NCBI RefSeq assembly: GCF_002811475.1
Contig: NZ_NPDL01000007.1
Span: 124,001-188,000, forward strand
Origin: Leptospira hartskeerlii
GTDB lineage: Bacteria > Spirochaetota > Leptospiria > Leptospirales > Leptospiraceae
Direction: 5' to 3'
DNA length: 64,000 bases
Position numbers and translations under genes: made by a program. Below are positions 38,482 through 46,840 of this stretch, piece by piece. The notes beneath the pieces are model-generated. The model did not search any database. It was given only the letters and a program-made list of their open reading frames with translations, and had not been told where the DNA came from. How positions within the stretch are numbered: the stretch's first letter is position 1; every line of letters begins with the position of its first letter.

Positions 38482-40704
38482 TTAGTCGATCCGATAGGCA
38501 ACTAATTTTCCTTTTAACTTAGCTATGGTGACGGATTGTTCTTTGTCAGACTTCAGTTTTAAGAAGCCCAAAAGGGAAGGATCTCCCGCTACCATTGCTA
38601 CATAGGATCCGGAGAAATTCTTTTTCAGAGCTTCTCCCCAGCTAGAATAGAGTTCTGAAACGGATTCCTTATCTCCCAAACGGACTCCGTAAGGAGGATT
38701 GGTCACGATTTTCCCTTCTTTGAATCCGAGACTGGAATCCAGTTCTTCTGCGGAGGCAACCTTCCAGCGGATCAAGTCTGCGACTCCCGCTTCTTTTGCA
38801 TTCTTCTTTGCTAGTTCGATAGCTTCTTCAGAGATATCGGAACCGAAGAGTAGGATTTCCTTAGAGTCCAATTCTTCTTTCGCTTTGCAAGGTCCAAAAA
38901 GTCTAGTGAAGATAGAAGATCTGGATAAACTTTTATAATTCACCCAACCGCCGTTTCTCATTCTGAGTGCGGCTTCTATTAATAGAGTTCCGGAACCGCA
39001 GAATGGATCGTATAACGCTTCTCCTGGTTTCCAACCTGAAAAACGGATTAATGCCTGGGCCAAGGTTTCTCTGAGCGGAGCTTCTCCACCTTCTCTTCCA
39101 TGACCTCTTCTTTGTAAAGGTTGAGCGTGTAATGCCAGGAATAATTTTACCTGGTTCATTCTGGAACGAAGATAGAATAAAACCTCAGGTTCTTCACGAT
39201 CGGCTTCCGGTAGTTCCAAACCTTGCGCTCTGAATCTATCAAATATCGCATCTTTTAAGCGGTACGTCGCGTAACGTGAGTCTTGCAGGCTGTCTTTTGT
39301 TGCAGCATCTATTCTGAACTTGGTGCCTGGAGAAAGTAATTTCTCAAAAGGGAACATTGCTGCGACTTCATATAGGTCGTCTGGCCCTTGTATATCTTGC
39401 CAAGACGACAATTCGAAGCTGATGCCGGAAGAAATTCCGGAACTCAGACAGAAGTCTCTGACTTTTTTAGAAGGTCCCTTAAAGAAAACTCCTCCTCTGT
39501 TGTCGGAGATAATTTCTAGGCCTGCTTCCTTAACTTCTTCTTTCAATAAGAATGCCAGGCCATCACCGCATGACGCATGATAGGTGAGCGCTTCCGGTCT
39601 ATCGAATTCTGAAAGAGAAAGTTTTGCAGATTGCCAACCGGCACGAATGCCTTCTCTATAATTGTCCTCTTCGTAGGAATGTGTTGGACGTTCTGAACGA
39701 AATCCTTCTTTTCCTCTAGGGGAGAAGCGGCCTCTTTCGCCTTTGTCTGAGTCGCGAGAGAATGGTTTACGATCGCCGCGATCTGAGCTGCGTGGAAACG
39801 GTTTTCTTTCTCCGCGATCTGAATTACGGGAGAATGGTTTACGTTCGCCACGGTCAGAATTTTCTCCGTAGGAACTTCTACCTTCTCCTCTTCTTGTATT
39901 TCCGGAAAATGGCTTTCTTTCTCCGCGATCTGAGTCGCGAGAAAATGGTTTTCTGTCTCCACGGTCGGAGTCACGAGAGAACGGTTTTCTTTCTCCGCGA
40001 TCTGAATTACGGGAGAATGGTTTACGATCTCCACGGTCAGAATTTTCTCCGTAGGAACTTCTACCTTCTCCTCTTCTTGTATTTCCGGAAAATGGTTTTC
40101 TTTCTCCGCGGTCTGAATCACGAGAGAATGGCTTTCTGTCTCCGCGATCTGAGTCGCGAGAAAATGGTTTTCTGTCTCCACGGTCGGAGTCACGAGAGAA
40201 CGGTTTTCTGTCTCCGCGATCTGAATCACGAGCAAATGGCTTACGAGCCCTGCGGTCAGAATCTTCTCTGCCTGAATCTTTTTCACGATAAGGCTTTCTG
40301 TCATCGTCTGAAAATTTACGATTTCCGGAGCGAGCTGGAGGTTTACGATCATCACTTGAACGAAAAGGTTTGGAGTTGCCTCTTTCTTTTTTAAAATCAG
40401 AAGTTTCTCTATCTTCTCTTCTTTTATAAGGTCTTTCGGATCCTTCTTCTTTTCTTGCTCTGAAAGGTCTGTCTTTTGGTTTGTCAGAAGAATATCCTGA
40501 CTTGGAGTTTCCGTCTTTGGAACGGTAAGGTTTTTCTGAATCGCTTCTTTCTTTAGAGCGATAAGGTTTACGATCTGAATCTCGATCTAACCCTGAGTTT
40601 TTTGAGCGAGTCGGTTTTGAAAAAGAAGAACCTGATTTAGCAGGCCCCTTCTTGCCATAGCCGGAAGAAGGGGATTTTTTAGGGGATGGTTTTTTGGAAT
40701 TCAA
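38482..40704 (-). CDS. THUMP/RlmL-type rRNA methyltransferase with long Arg/Ser/Asp-rich repeat tail
   Basis: 740 aa from a TTG at 40704. Residues 1-365 are low-complexity: Lys/Ser/Arg-rich, then 12-residue units such as DRGDRKPFSRDS (about 154-325). The enzyme follows: a THUMP-like region (YHASCGDGLAFLLKEEV, about 375 on), the substrate-handling block ADREEPEVLFYLRSRMNQVKL, YDPFCGSGTLLIEAA (SAM motif I) and the catalytic NPPYG. This is the RlmL-like 23S rRNA guanine-N2 methyltransferase family; no RlmK half is present. The disordered cationic tail may bind RNA. The start is 4 bp after bfr. Confidence 0.86.
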   Translation of the reverse strand: MNSKKPSPKKSPSSGYGKKGPAKSGSSFSKPTRSKNSGLDRDSDRKPYRSKERSDSEKPYRSKDGNSKSGYSSDKPKDRPFRARKEEGSERPYKRREDRETSDFKKERGNSKPFRSSDDRKPPARSGNRKFSDDDRKPYREKDSGREDSDRRARKPFARDSDRGDRKPFSRDSDRGDRKPFSRDSDRGDRKPFSRDSDRGERKPFSGNTRRGEGRSSYGENSDRGDRKPFSRNSDRGERKPFSRDSDRGDRKPFSRDSDRGERKPFSGNTRRGEGRSSYGENSDRGERKPFSRNSDRGERKPFPRSSDRGDRKPFSRDSDKGERGRFSPRGKEGFRSERPTHSYEEDNYREGIRAGWQSAKLSLSEFDRPEALTYHASCGDGLAFLLKEEVKEAGLEIISDNRGGVFFKGPSKKVRDFCLSSGISSGISFELSSWQDIQGPDDLYEVAAMFPFEKLLSPGTKFRIDAATKDSLQDSRYATYRLKDAIFDRFRAQGLELPEADREEPEVLFYLRSRMNQVKLFLALHAQPLQRRGHGREGGEAPLRETLAQALIRFSGWKPGEALYDPFCGSGTLLIEAALRMRNGGWVNYKSLSRSSIFTRLFGPCKAKEELDSKEILLFGSDISEEAIELAKKNAKEAGVADLIRWKVASAEELDSSLGFKEGKIVTNPPYGVRLGDKESVSELYSSWGEALKKNFSGSYVAMVAGDPSLLGFLKLKSDKEQSVTIAKLKGKLVAYRID
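39730..40245 (-). repeat. 36-bp coding minisatellite in the methyltransferase tail, with 183-bp higher-order duplication
   Basis: The region encodes about fourteen imperfect copies of a 12-residue unit. A longer block containing SGNTRRGEGRSSYGEN occurs twice, 183 bp apart at DNA level (GGAACTTCTACCTTC at 39871 and again at 40054). Such arrays expand and contract by slippage or recombination, always in frame here (36 and 183 are multiples of 3). Confidence 0.88.
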
Positions 40705-40707
40705 TGC

Positions 40708-41175
40708 TTAGGTGATTTGTTGGGCCAAATAATTTTGGACCCCAATGGTTTTGATGATCTCTAGCTGGGCCTCGAGCCAGTCGATATGCTCCTCCTCGGA
40801 GACGAGGATCTTCTCGAGCAATTCACGTGTGCCGTTGTCTTTGTTTTTAGTGGAAATTTCTATCCCACGATTCAAACGTTCTACGGCATTATACTCTACG
40901 TCTAAATCATTCTTTAGGATATTTTCGATGTCCTTGCCTACATTGATCTTCATGTATCTTTGCAGATCAGGAACACCGTCCAGGAAGAGGATACGCTCGA
41001 TCACTTGGTCTGCGTGATTCATCTCTTCGATGGATTCCTTCTTCATGTAAGAAGCAAGTTTTTCGTAACCCCAGTTCTTGTTCAACTTAGCGTGGATGAA
41101 ATACTGGTTGATCGCTGTGAGTTCGGCGGAGAGCACTTCCGCTAAGATTTCGAGGACTTCTTGGTTTCCTTTCAC
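40708..41175 (-). CDS. bfr: Bacterioferritin
   Basis: 155 aa. All ferroxidase residues sit at the canonical positions: Glu18, Glu51, His54, Glu94, Glu127 and His130, and the haem-binding Met52 is present (EEMNHADQ). It therefore should be a haem-containing bacterioferritin storing iron as ferric mineral in a 24-mer. It is the first gene of a minus-strand operon whose next start lies 4 bp after its stop. Length is normal. Confidence 0.95.
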   Translation of the reverse strand: MKGNQEVLEILAEVLSAELTAINQYFIHAKLNKNWGYEKLASYMKKESIEEMNHADQVIERILFLDGVPDLQRYMKINVGKDIENILKNDLDVEYNAVERLNRGIEISTKNKDNGTRELLEKILVSEEEHIDWLEAQLEIIKTIGVQNYLAQQIT

Positions 41176-41306
41176 GTCGTTTCTCCTACCTCAGATCACT
41201 ATAAACGAGAGTGCCTATTTTGAAAAGCGAGATTCAAAAAAAGGCAGAGTAGTTCTTTAAGTTTTTGACTTTGCTCGAAATCAGATGCGGGGAAATTTGT
41301 AGGAAT

Positions 41307-42431
41307 ATGACCTCGGCCTATGTGCTCGACTCTCATTTAAGCAAATTTGGCAAGACTGATTCCGACTATCAATCGCTTTCTTATGATACTGCGAATCATT
41401 TACTTAAGAAGAATCCAGGCTTTATTCCAGAGTTTCTAATCTTTGCATGTATGGCTCCTGAACGTTATACTGGGGAAATTTTTTTACCTGCAAAGATCAA
41501 AGAGGATCTGGGCCTTTCTTCCTTGTTCGCGATCCGTTCAGAGACTGCATCTTCCAGTGGGGCTTCTGCTCTTCATCTGGCCCGTTATCTTCTTCTATCA
41601 GGAAAATTTAAAAGAGGGATTGTGATCGGAACGGAGGTCATGAGCAGACTTCCGAGAGAAGAGAATAACCTGCTTTTAGGTTCCGTACTTTCTTCCCAAC
41701 AAAGGAACCTGGCTATGTCCATGGCACAGGGCGGGGCGTTGACTGCCACCAGGTATTTAAGAGATTTTGGATATACTAGGAAGGAACTTTTTAGATTATC
41801 TAAGAAACTTCATGATAATGGTCTTGAAAATAAGATCGCGCATATTCAAAAAAACTTAAGTGAAGAGGAGTATTTCTCTTCTCCTATGTTCTCAAGTCCA
41901 TTATGTTTATATGATATTTCTCCGTTATCGGACGGTTCTTGCGCGTTGCTCTTAGAAACTGATCCGGCAAGATTGAAGAAGGACCGTAAAAAAATCGAGA
42001 TCACAGGTACTGGACATGGCTTAGGCCAGGTCAACGGGGTGCCAGGTGGACTTAGTTTTCCCGCATCCAAATCCGCATTCGAGCAGGCTTATTCAGAATC
42101 TGGTAAAAAATCTTCTGACATCCAAGTTGCTGAACTTCACGACGCATTTACGATTTTTGAGATTATTGCTGCAGAAGATGCGGGTTTATTTCCACAAGGA
42201 AAAGCTCTTGCGAATGTAGCAGAAGGGATCACCGACAAAAGAGGAAGACTTCCAATCAATCCTTCCGGAGGATTGAAAACGAGAGGCCATCCTGTAGGGG
42301 TTTCCGGGCTTGCCCAAGTAGCGGAACTTTGTGAATTTATGAACGGGAATGATGCGGACACTGCACTGAGTTTATCCATCGGTGGATTGGGTGTGAATAA
42401 TTTTGCAACCATCTTAGAGGCCAAAAAATAA
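41307..42431 (+). CDS. Thiolase-fold (SCP-x-like) protein lacking the nucleophilic cysteine
   Basis: Start placed at the ATG at 41307 (MTSAYVLDSHLSKFG); the frame is open from 41265. 374 aa. Thiolase-like layout: the first active-site segment reads SETASSSGASAL (about 78-89) where the Cys of CASG/CSSG is Ser, ELHDAFTIFE (about 275) keeps a His, and NPSGGLKTRGHPVGVSG (about 317-333) keeps the GHP motif. Without the Cys it probably does not make a covalent acyl enzyme. Cys-less relatives exist among SCP-x-like proteins and steroid side-chain aldolases (Ltp2), so an aldolase or acyl-binding role is possible. The glycosyltransferase gene starts right at its stop. Confidence 0.78.
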   Translation: MTSAYVLDSHLSKFGKTDSDYQSLSYDTANHLLKKNPGFIPEFLIFACMAPERYTGEIFLPAKIKEDLGLSSLFAIRSETASSSGASALHLARYLLLSGKFKRGIVIGTEVMSRLPREENNLLLGSVLSSQQRNLAMSMAQGGALTATRYLRDFGYTRKELFRLSKKLHDNGLENKIAHIQKNLSEEEYFSSPMFSSPLCLYDISPLSDGSCALLLETDPARLKKDRKKIEITGTGHGLGQVNGVPGGLSFPASKSAFEQAYSESGKKSSDIQVAELHDAFTIFEIIAAEDAGLFPQGKALANVAEGITDKRGRLPINPSGGLKTRGHPVGVSGLAQVAELCEFMNGNDADTALSLSIGGLGVNNFATILEAKK

Positions 42432-43454
42432 ATGCCTGAAAATATTTTAGTCATCCAAACAGCATTCTTAGGAGATCTGATCTTAACTACTCCACTGTTT
42501 AGGGAGATCAAGAGAAGGTTTCCCGGTTCTAAAATGACTGTGGTCGTGAACAAGGGAACTGAATCCGTTTTGGAAGCGAATCCTTGGATAGATCGCATCA
42601 TTCCTTTGGATAAAAAGCAGATCAAATCTTCCTTTTTTGGTTTTTGGAATTTCTGTAAAGAATTAAGAAAACATAATTTCTCTATTTGTATTTCTCCGCA
42701 TTTTTCATTTCGTTCTTCCATCATTTCTTTTTTAATCGGAGCTAAGAGGAGGATCGGATATAAAACCGCAGGGTTCTCATTTTTACTGAATGAAAGAAAA
42801 CCCAGAATATTGAGAGGTCCTCACGAGGTGGACAAACTTCTTTCTCTTATCTATTCAGAAGAAGAAAGAAAAAATATTTCCAGACAGCCTGAACTATTTT
42901 GGAAACCGGAATCCGTTATCGGTATCCAATCCGAAATGAAAAAGAACGGCTTAGAAAAAGGAAATTATATCCTGGTTTCTCCTTCTTCTGTTTGGGAAAC
43001 GAAACGTTTGCCTGCGGATAAATTCAAAACTGTCAGTAAACTTCTTCATAGGAGAACCGGTCTGAAAGTCGTTTTAACCGGAGGCAAAGGAGACTTTAAA
43101 CTTTGTGAAGAAGTGGGGGAAGGTTTCGGGATCAATCTCGCAGGTAAGACAAGTCTTCCCGAGATGAGTTATTTGATGAGCGGGGCCGCACTTCTTGTGA
43201 CCAACGATTCTTCTCCCATTCATTTTGCTTCCGCATTTAATGTTCCGACTTTAGCGGCGTTCGGCGCTACGGTCCCTGCATTCGGTTATACTCCTCTCGC
43301 GAGTCGAGTTTTTATATCAGAGGTGAACGGCTTAGATTGTCGTCCTTGTGGTATACATGGGGGAAGGGTCTGTCCAAAAAAACATTTTCGTTGTATGTTG
43401 GAACAGGATACGGACAGAATGGTGGAAGAAGGAATTCGTCTAATAAAAGGATAA
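42432..43454 (+). CDS. Glycosyltransferase family 9 (heptosyltransferase-like)
   Basis: 340 aa, ATG at 42432 directly after the thiolase-like stop. N-terminus ILVIQTAFLGDLILTTPLF is the family 9 signature (G-D-L/V-hydrophobic-T-P). The donor-binding C-terminal half has LVSPSSVWETKRLP, VLTGGKGD, NDSSPIHFASAF and the Cys-rich end CRPCGIHGGRVC as in WaaF/WaaQ. It would add a heptose or related sugar to lipopolysaccharide core on the inner face of the inner membrane. The exact linkage is not deducible. Confidence 0.88.
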   Translation: MPENILVIQTAFLGDLILTTPLFREIKRRFPGSKMTVVVNKGTESVLEANPWIDRIIPLDKKQIKSSFFGFWNFCKELRKHNFSICISPHFSFRSSIISFLIGAKRRIGYKTAGFSFLLNERKPRILRGPHEVDKLLSLIYSEEERKNISRQPELFWKPESVIGIQSEMKKNGLEKGNYILVSPSSVWETKRLPADKFKTVSKLLHRRTGLKVVLTGGKGDFKLCEEVGEGFGINLAGKTSLPEMSYLMSGAALLVTNDSSPIHFASAFNVPTLAAFGATVPAFGYTPLASRVFISEVNGLDCRPCGIHGGRVCPKKHFRCMLEQDTDRMVEEGIRLIKG

Positions 43455-43456
43455 TT

Positions 43457-44746
43457 ATGGACCAAAACATTTTTAGAAAACGGATCCGAGAAGTTCAGAA
43501 TCTTTTAAAAGAGTCGGAAGTCCTACTTCTATTTGCAGCTCCTCAAAAGATCCGTAATAGAGATGTGGAGTATAAGTTCAGACAGGACTCCGATTATTAT
43601 TATCTAACAGGCATTGAGGAAGAAGACGGTATTTTGGTCTTACGTAGGGACTTCTCCTCTCATTTTGCACTTCCTAAAGATAAGGAAAAAGAAATTTGGA
43701 CAGGCATTCGCCTCGGTAAAGAAGAGATCAAAAAAAGGTTAGAGTTGGATCAAAGTTTTGATTTGGGAGAATGGGATCATAAAATTTCTGATATTCTTAC
43801 CAATCAGTTCACATTATATCATTTTTTCGGAAAGGACTCCAAAAGAGATTCTGAGTTGCTTGAGCTCATCAGTTCTTTGAACAGAAGATTGAGAGAAGGT
43901 AAATTCGGCCCTCAAAGATGGGAGATCCCGAACTTTCTTCATGAAATGAGAATGTACAAATCTCCGGAAGAGATCGAAAAATTAAAAGAGTCTTCCAGGA
44001 TCACCGCTCTCGGTCACGAAAGATTATTTAGAGAGACCAAAGTTGGAATGTTCGAATTCGAATTAGAGTCCATTCTGGAATCTGAATATTTAAAACATGG
44101 TGCCTGGGGCGGAGGTTATGGTCATATAGTCGCTGCAGGAAAAAATGCAACCATTCTACATTATACAACGAATCGCGCGAAGATCGGCGAAAATGAACTT
44201 ATCTTAGTGGATAGCGGAGCTGAGAAGGATTATTATACCGCAGACGTTACTCGTGTTTTCCCGTCCGGAAAAAAATTCACTTCAGAACAAAGAACAATTT
44301 ACCAATTGGTTTTGGATGTGCAGAAGCAGGCAATCTTGGACACAAAACAAGGTGTGGAATTTAACGCAGTTCATGAGAAGACTGTTAAAAATTTAACTTC
44401 CGGTTTGATCGATTTAGGGCTGCTGAAGGGAAATCTTTCAGAGGTCATTGAAAAAGGAGAATATCGTAGATTTTATATGCATAGAACCGGTCACTATCTC
44501 GGAATGGATGTTCACGATGTGGGTCGTTATTTTGAGAATGGAAAAAGCATGCCTATGAAGAACGGGCTTGTTGTAACTGTCGAACCTGGATTGTATTTCG
44601 ATCCCACGGATGAAACGATCCCTGCAGGATTCCGAGGGATCGGAGTTAGAATAGAGGATGATGTTCTTGTTAATGGAGACAATCCTGTAGTTTTAACTTC
44701 TATGATCGCAAAAGAAATAGACGAGATAGAGGCGATGAGAGCCTGA
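43457..44746 (+). CDS. pepP: Xaa-Pro aminopeptidase (M24 metallopeptidase)
   Basis: Start at ATG 43457 (MDQNIFRKR) with AAGGA 7 nt upstream; the frame runs back to 43337 inside the glycosyltransferase gene but that part is not needed. 429 aa. Metal ligands: DSGAEKDYYTADVTR (two Asp), HRTGHYLGMDVHD (His), VEPGLYF (Glu) and RIEDDVLV (Glu). The N-terminal domain (YKFRQDSDYYYLTG) is typical of aminopeptidase P. It removes N-terminal residues preceding proline. Two bases separate it from the glycosyltransferase stop. Confidence 0.93.
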   Translation: MDQNIFRKRIREVQNLLKESEVLLLFAAPQKIRNRDVEYKFRQDSDYYYLTGIEEEDGILVLRRDFSSHFALPKDKEKEIWTGIRLGKEEIKKRLELDQSFDLGEWDHKISDILTNQFTLYHFFGKDSKRDSELLELISSLNRRLREGKFGPQRWEIPNFLHEMRMYKSPEEIEKLKESSRITALGHERLFRETKVGMFEFELESILESEYLKHGAWGGGYGHIVAAGKNATILHYTTNRAKIGENELILVDSGAEKDYYTADVTRVFPSGKKFTSEQRTIYQLVLDVQKQAILDTKQGVEFNAVHEKTVKNLTSGLIDLGLLKGNLSEVIEKGEYRRFYMHRTGHYLGMDVHDVGRYFENGKSMPMKNGLVVTVEPGLYFDPTDETIPAGFRGIGVRIEDDVLVNGDNPVVLTSMIAKEIDEIEAMRA

Positions 44747-45043
44747 ATTCGTAAAAGAGAAAGAAAATGCCGGTAATTTAGATTCCTATTACAGCGCATT
44801 AATCAGTTTTTTATAATATTCTTCGGAATATTGATTCCATCCATTTTTTTGTGAATTGTTAGTCTGTTGGTTTTGTGATTGATGGCAGGTTGGATTTCCT
44901 ATTTACGTCTCCAAACTTTTCGTCTTAGTCGCTAATTTGGACCTAAGACGAACTAAATTCAAAAATTTTAATATATCTTTCATTTTTCATTTGATGATAT
45001 ACTTTCCTTATTGTTGATTCGACCCCGACATTCGGGAGAAAAT
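44747..45043. other. AT-rich gene-free spacer with two hairpins
   Basis: The stem AATATTC-TTCG-GAATATT (44815-44832) lies about 70 bp past pepP and may end its transcript (a T-run follows at about 44850). A second perfect 10-bp inverted repeat, TTCGTCTTAG/CTAAGACGAA (44919-44928 and 44943-44952), sits 92 bp before the next gene and could be an operator or leader structure. No gene is seen here. Confidence 0.5.
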
Positions 45044-45463
45044 ATGGAAGAAGTTTTTAGAAAACAAATTTTAGAAAATAAAGGAATGATCCAAGTTGAT
45101 TGGAGAATCCCCATGGAAATGGAGCCGATCTGGAGAGATGCGATAATCTATTTGGGAGAACCGAAGGAAATCCTACAATTCTTGATCTCTTCTTTTAGAG
45201 AAAGGAGACGAAAAGGTAAAATTCTAAGATTCGATTTTGAAAAAGTAAAAAATAGCGATTCCAGAAAAAGGATCAGGGTTTATGGCTCCGACTATTGGGA
45301 ATCCATGGGTTATGCTAGGGAAAGGAATATTTCGACTAGTAGTTTTTTAAGTTCACTTTTAAGAATGGAGTGGATCTTAAGTTCAGGATTTCAGTCGTTT
45401 AGAAAAGAGAATCCAGAACTGAAAAAGGAAATTCTGAAAAACGAGGAGCCTTGGGGAGCCTGA
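45044..45463 (+). CDS. Hypothetical small protein
   Basis: 139 aa from the ATG at 45044 (MEEVFRKQ), which has GGGAGA 6 nt upstream; the frame runs back to 45011. Highly charged, Lys/Arg/Glu-rich, with no signal peptide. An N-terminal half rich in acidic and aromatic residues is followed by basic helices (RERNISTSSFLSSLLRMEWIL), which might be a ribbon-helix-helix-like or other DNA-associated segment, though I cannot support that. It stands alone between AT-rich spacers, which fits an accessory or lineage-specific gene. Confidence 0.65.
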   Translation: MEEVFRKQILENKGMIQVDWRIPMEMEPIWRDAIIYLGEPKEILQFLISSFRERRRKGKILRFDFEKVKNSDSRKRIRVYGSDYWESMGYARERNISTSSFLSSLLRMEWILSSGFQSFRKENPELKKEILKNEEPWGA

Positions 45464-45491
45464 GAAGTGGTGGGGGCCGGTTTTACTCCAA

Positions 45492-45506
45492 TGTAGGAGT
45501 TCCAAC
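45492..45506. repeat. Dispersed near-palindrome, copy 4 (TGTAGGAGTTCCAAC)
   Basis: Between the hypothetical gene and the convergent M20 gene. Identical in reverse complement to copy 3. Confidence 0.55.
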
Positions 45507-45535
45507 GACTGGCTTCAGACTCTTATCGCAGGTCC

Positions 45536-46714
45536 TCAGTTACTTTCCAAATAAAGTCTGATTGCTTCCTTCATTACAGACAAACCGATCGGAAGGGAAG
45601 TCTCATCTATATCAAATTTTGAACTATGATGTGGATGCACAAAGCCCTTTTCTTCATTCATGGAACCCACGAAAAAATAACATCCCGGAACCTTCATCAA
45701 AAACGCAGAGAAGTCTTCTCCACCCATAGTTTTTGCATGTTCTTCTGTGACTGAATTTGGACCTAAAATATTCTCGGAAGCTTTCCGGACGATACTTGCC
45801 ATTTCAGGATGATTGATTGTTGGAGCATTTGTTCTTTCATACTGGATGGTCGTCTTTGCACCAAAAGCGGAGGCAGTATTCTCTACGATTCTTTTAAATA
45901 ACTCAGGGGCCTTATCGAACATTTCTTTCGTGAATGTTCGGATTGTACCTTTCAACTCTGCCGTTTCAGAAATTACATTGAATGCATGTCCCGCATGGAA
46001 AGCACCCACTGTGACCACACAGGAATCTAAAGGGTCAGTATTTCTGGATACGATACTTTGGAGAGAAGTAACTATATGAGAACCTACTAATATAGGATCC
46101 ACTGTATGTTGCGGCATAGCTCCGTGACCGCTAATCCCTTGGACTGTGATCTGGAATTCATCTACTGCAGCCATCATCGGGCCATCTACTACTCCCACTT
46201 TTCCTACAGGGATATGATTCCATACGTGAAGAGCTAACGCTGCAGAAACATCGTATTTTTCTAATATTCCTTCTTCGATCATCCGATCTGCGCCTTGTCC
46301 GCCTTCTTCCGCCGGTTGGAATACCAACAAGACCCTTCCTTTTGGAATGATAGCACTTGGATTTTCTTTCAGATCTGACGCGAGTCCCATTAAAACGGAA
46401 GTATGGGCGTCATGACCACATGCATGCATGACTCCTTCGTAAGTAGAAGTATAATCCGTCTTGTTCTCTTCAAAGATAGGAAGTGCATCCATATCTGCTC
46501 TTACCAAAAGTGTTTTGCCCGGTTTTCCGGAGTCTATCAGACAAGCGATGCCTGTTTTTGCGATCCCGGATTGGAAAGTATAACCTAGAGACTCTAAATG
46601 TTTAGCGACGAAATCCGCTGTCCCTACTTCTTCGTATCTGAGTTCGGGATGTTTGTGAATGAATCTGCGGTATCGGACCAGTTCTTCGGTCCTCGTGGGG
46701 GATACTGTTTTCAT
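45536..46714 (-). CDS. M20-family amidohydrolase (hippurate/N-acyl-amino-acid hydrolase type)
   Basis: 392 aa, ATG at 46714. Signature blocks: [12 protein letters not shown] (about 68-79), [15 protein letters not shown] (about 97-111, metal ligands Cys, His), [12 protein letters not shown] (about 137-148), and [12 protein letters not shown] near the C-terminus. Member of the IAA-amino-acid/hippurate hydrolase group that cleaves N-acyl amino acids or aminoacyl conjugates with Zn or Mn. The cytosolic substrate is unknown. Confidence 0.92.
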   Translation of the reverse strand: MKTVSPTRTEELVRYRRFIHKHPELRYEEVGTADFVAKHLESLGYTFQSGIAKTGIACLIDSGKPGKTLLVRADMDALPIFEENKTDYTSTYEGVMHACGHDAHTSVLMGLASDLKENPSAIIPKGRVLLVFQPAEEGGQGADRMIEEGILEKYDVSAALALHVWNHIPVGKVGVVDGPMMAAVDEFQITVQGISGHGAMPQHTVDPILVGSHIVTSLQSIVSRNTDPLDSCVVTVGAFHAGHAFNVISETAELKGTIRTFTKEMFDKAPELFKRIVENTASAFGAKTTIQYERTNAPTINHPEMASIVRKASENILGPNSVTEEHAKTMGGEDFSAFLMKVPGCYFFVGSMNEEKGFVHPHHSSKFDIDETSLPIGLSVMKEAIRLYLESN

Positions 46715-46840
46715 GATCTGCTCAAGGATGGTTTACTCCGAAATCGGTTTTTAGTCCTTTCTTTTTTTATTTTTTTGAAATGCGAGAAGCCTGAGCTTTC
46801 AGCTTGTTTTCTATATTAGAAGGATCATAAATTAAATAAG

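Noticed and set aside
39730..40245. Regular repeats that could suggest a CRISPR array
   Set aside because: Units are contiguous, in frame, and encode a protein tail; there are no unique spacers and no cas genes.
39543..40394. Long open frames (270 and 210 codons) opposite or shifted against the methyltransferase repeat tail
   Set aside because: They mirror the 36-bp repeats, which keep several frames open. Their products are repetitive junk with no start signals, and the real frame continues into a complete methyltransferase.
43337..43456. Longer N-terminus of aminopeptidase P
   Set aside because: It lies inside the glycosyltransferase gene in another frame; the ATG at 43457 has a good ribosome site.
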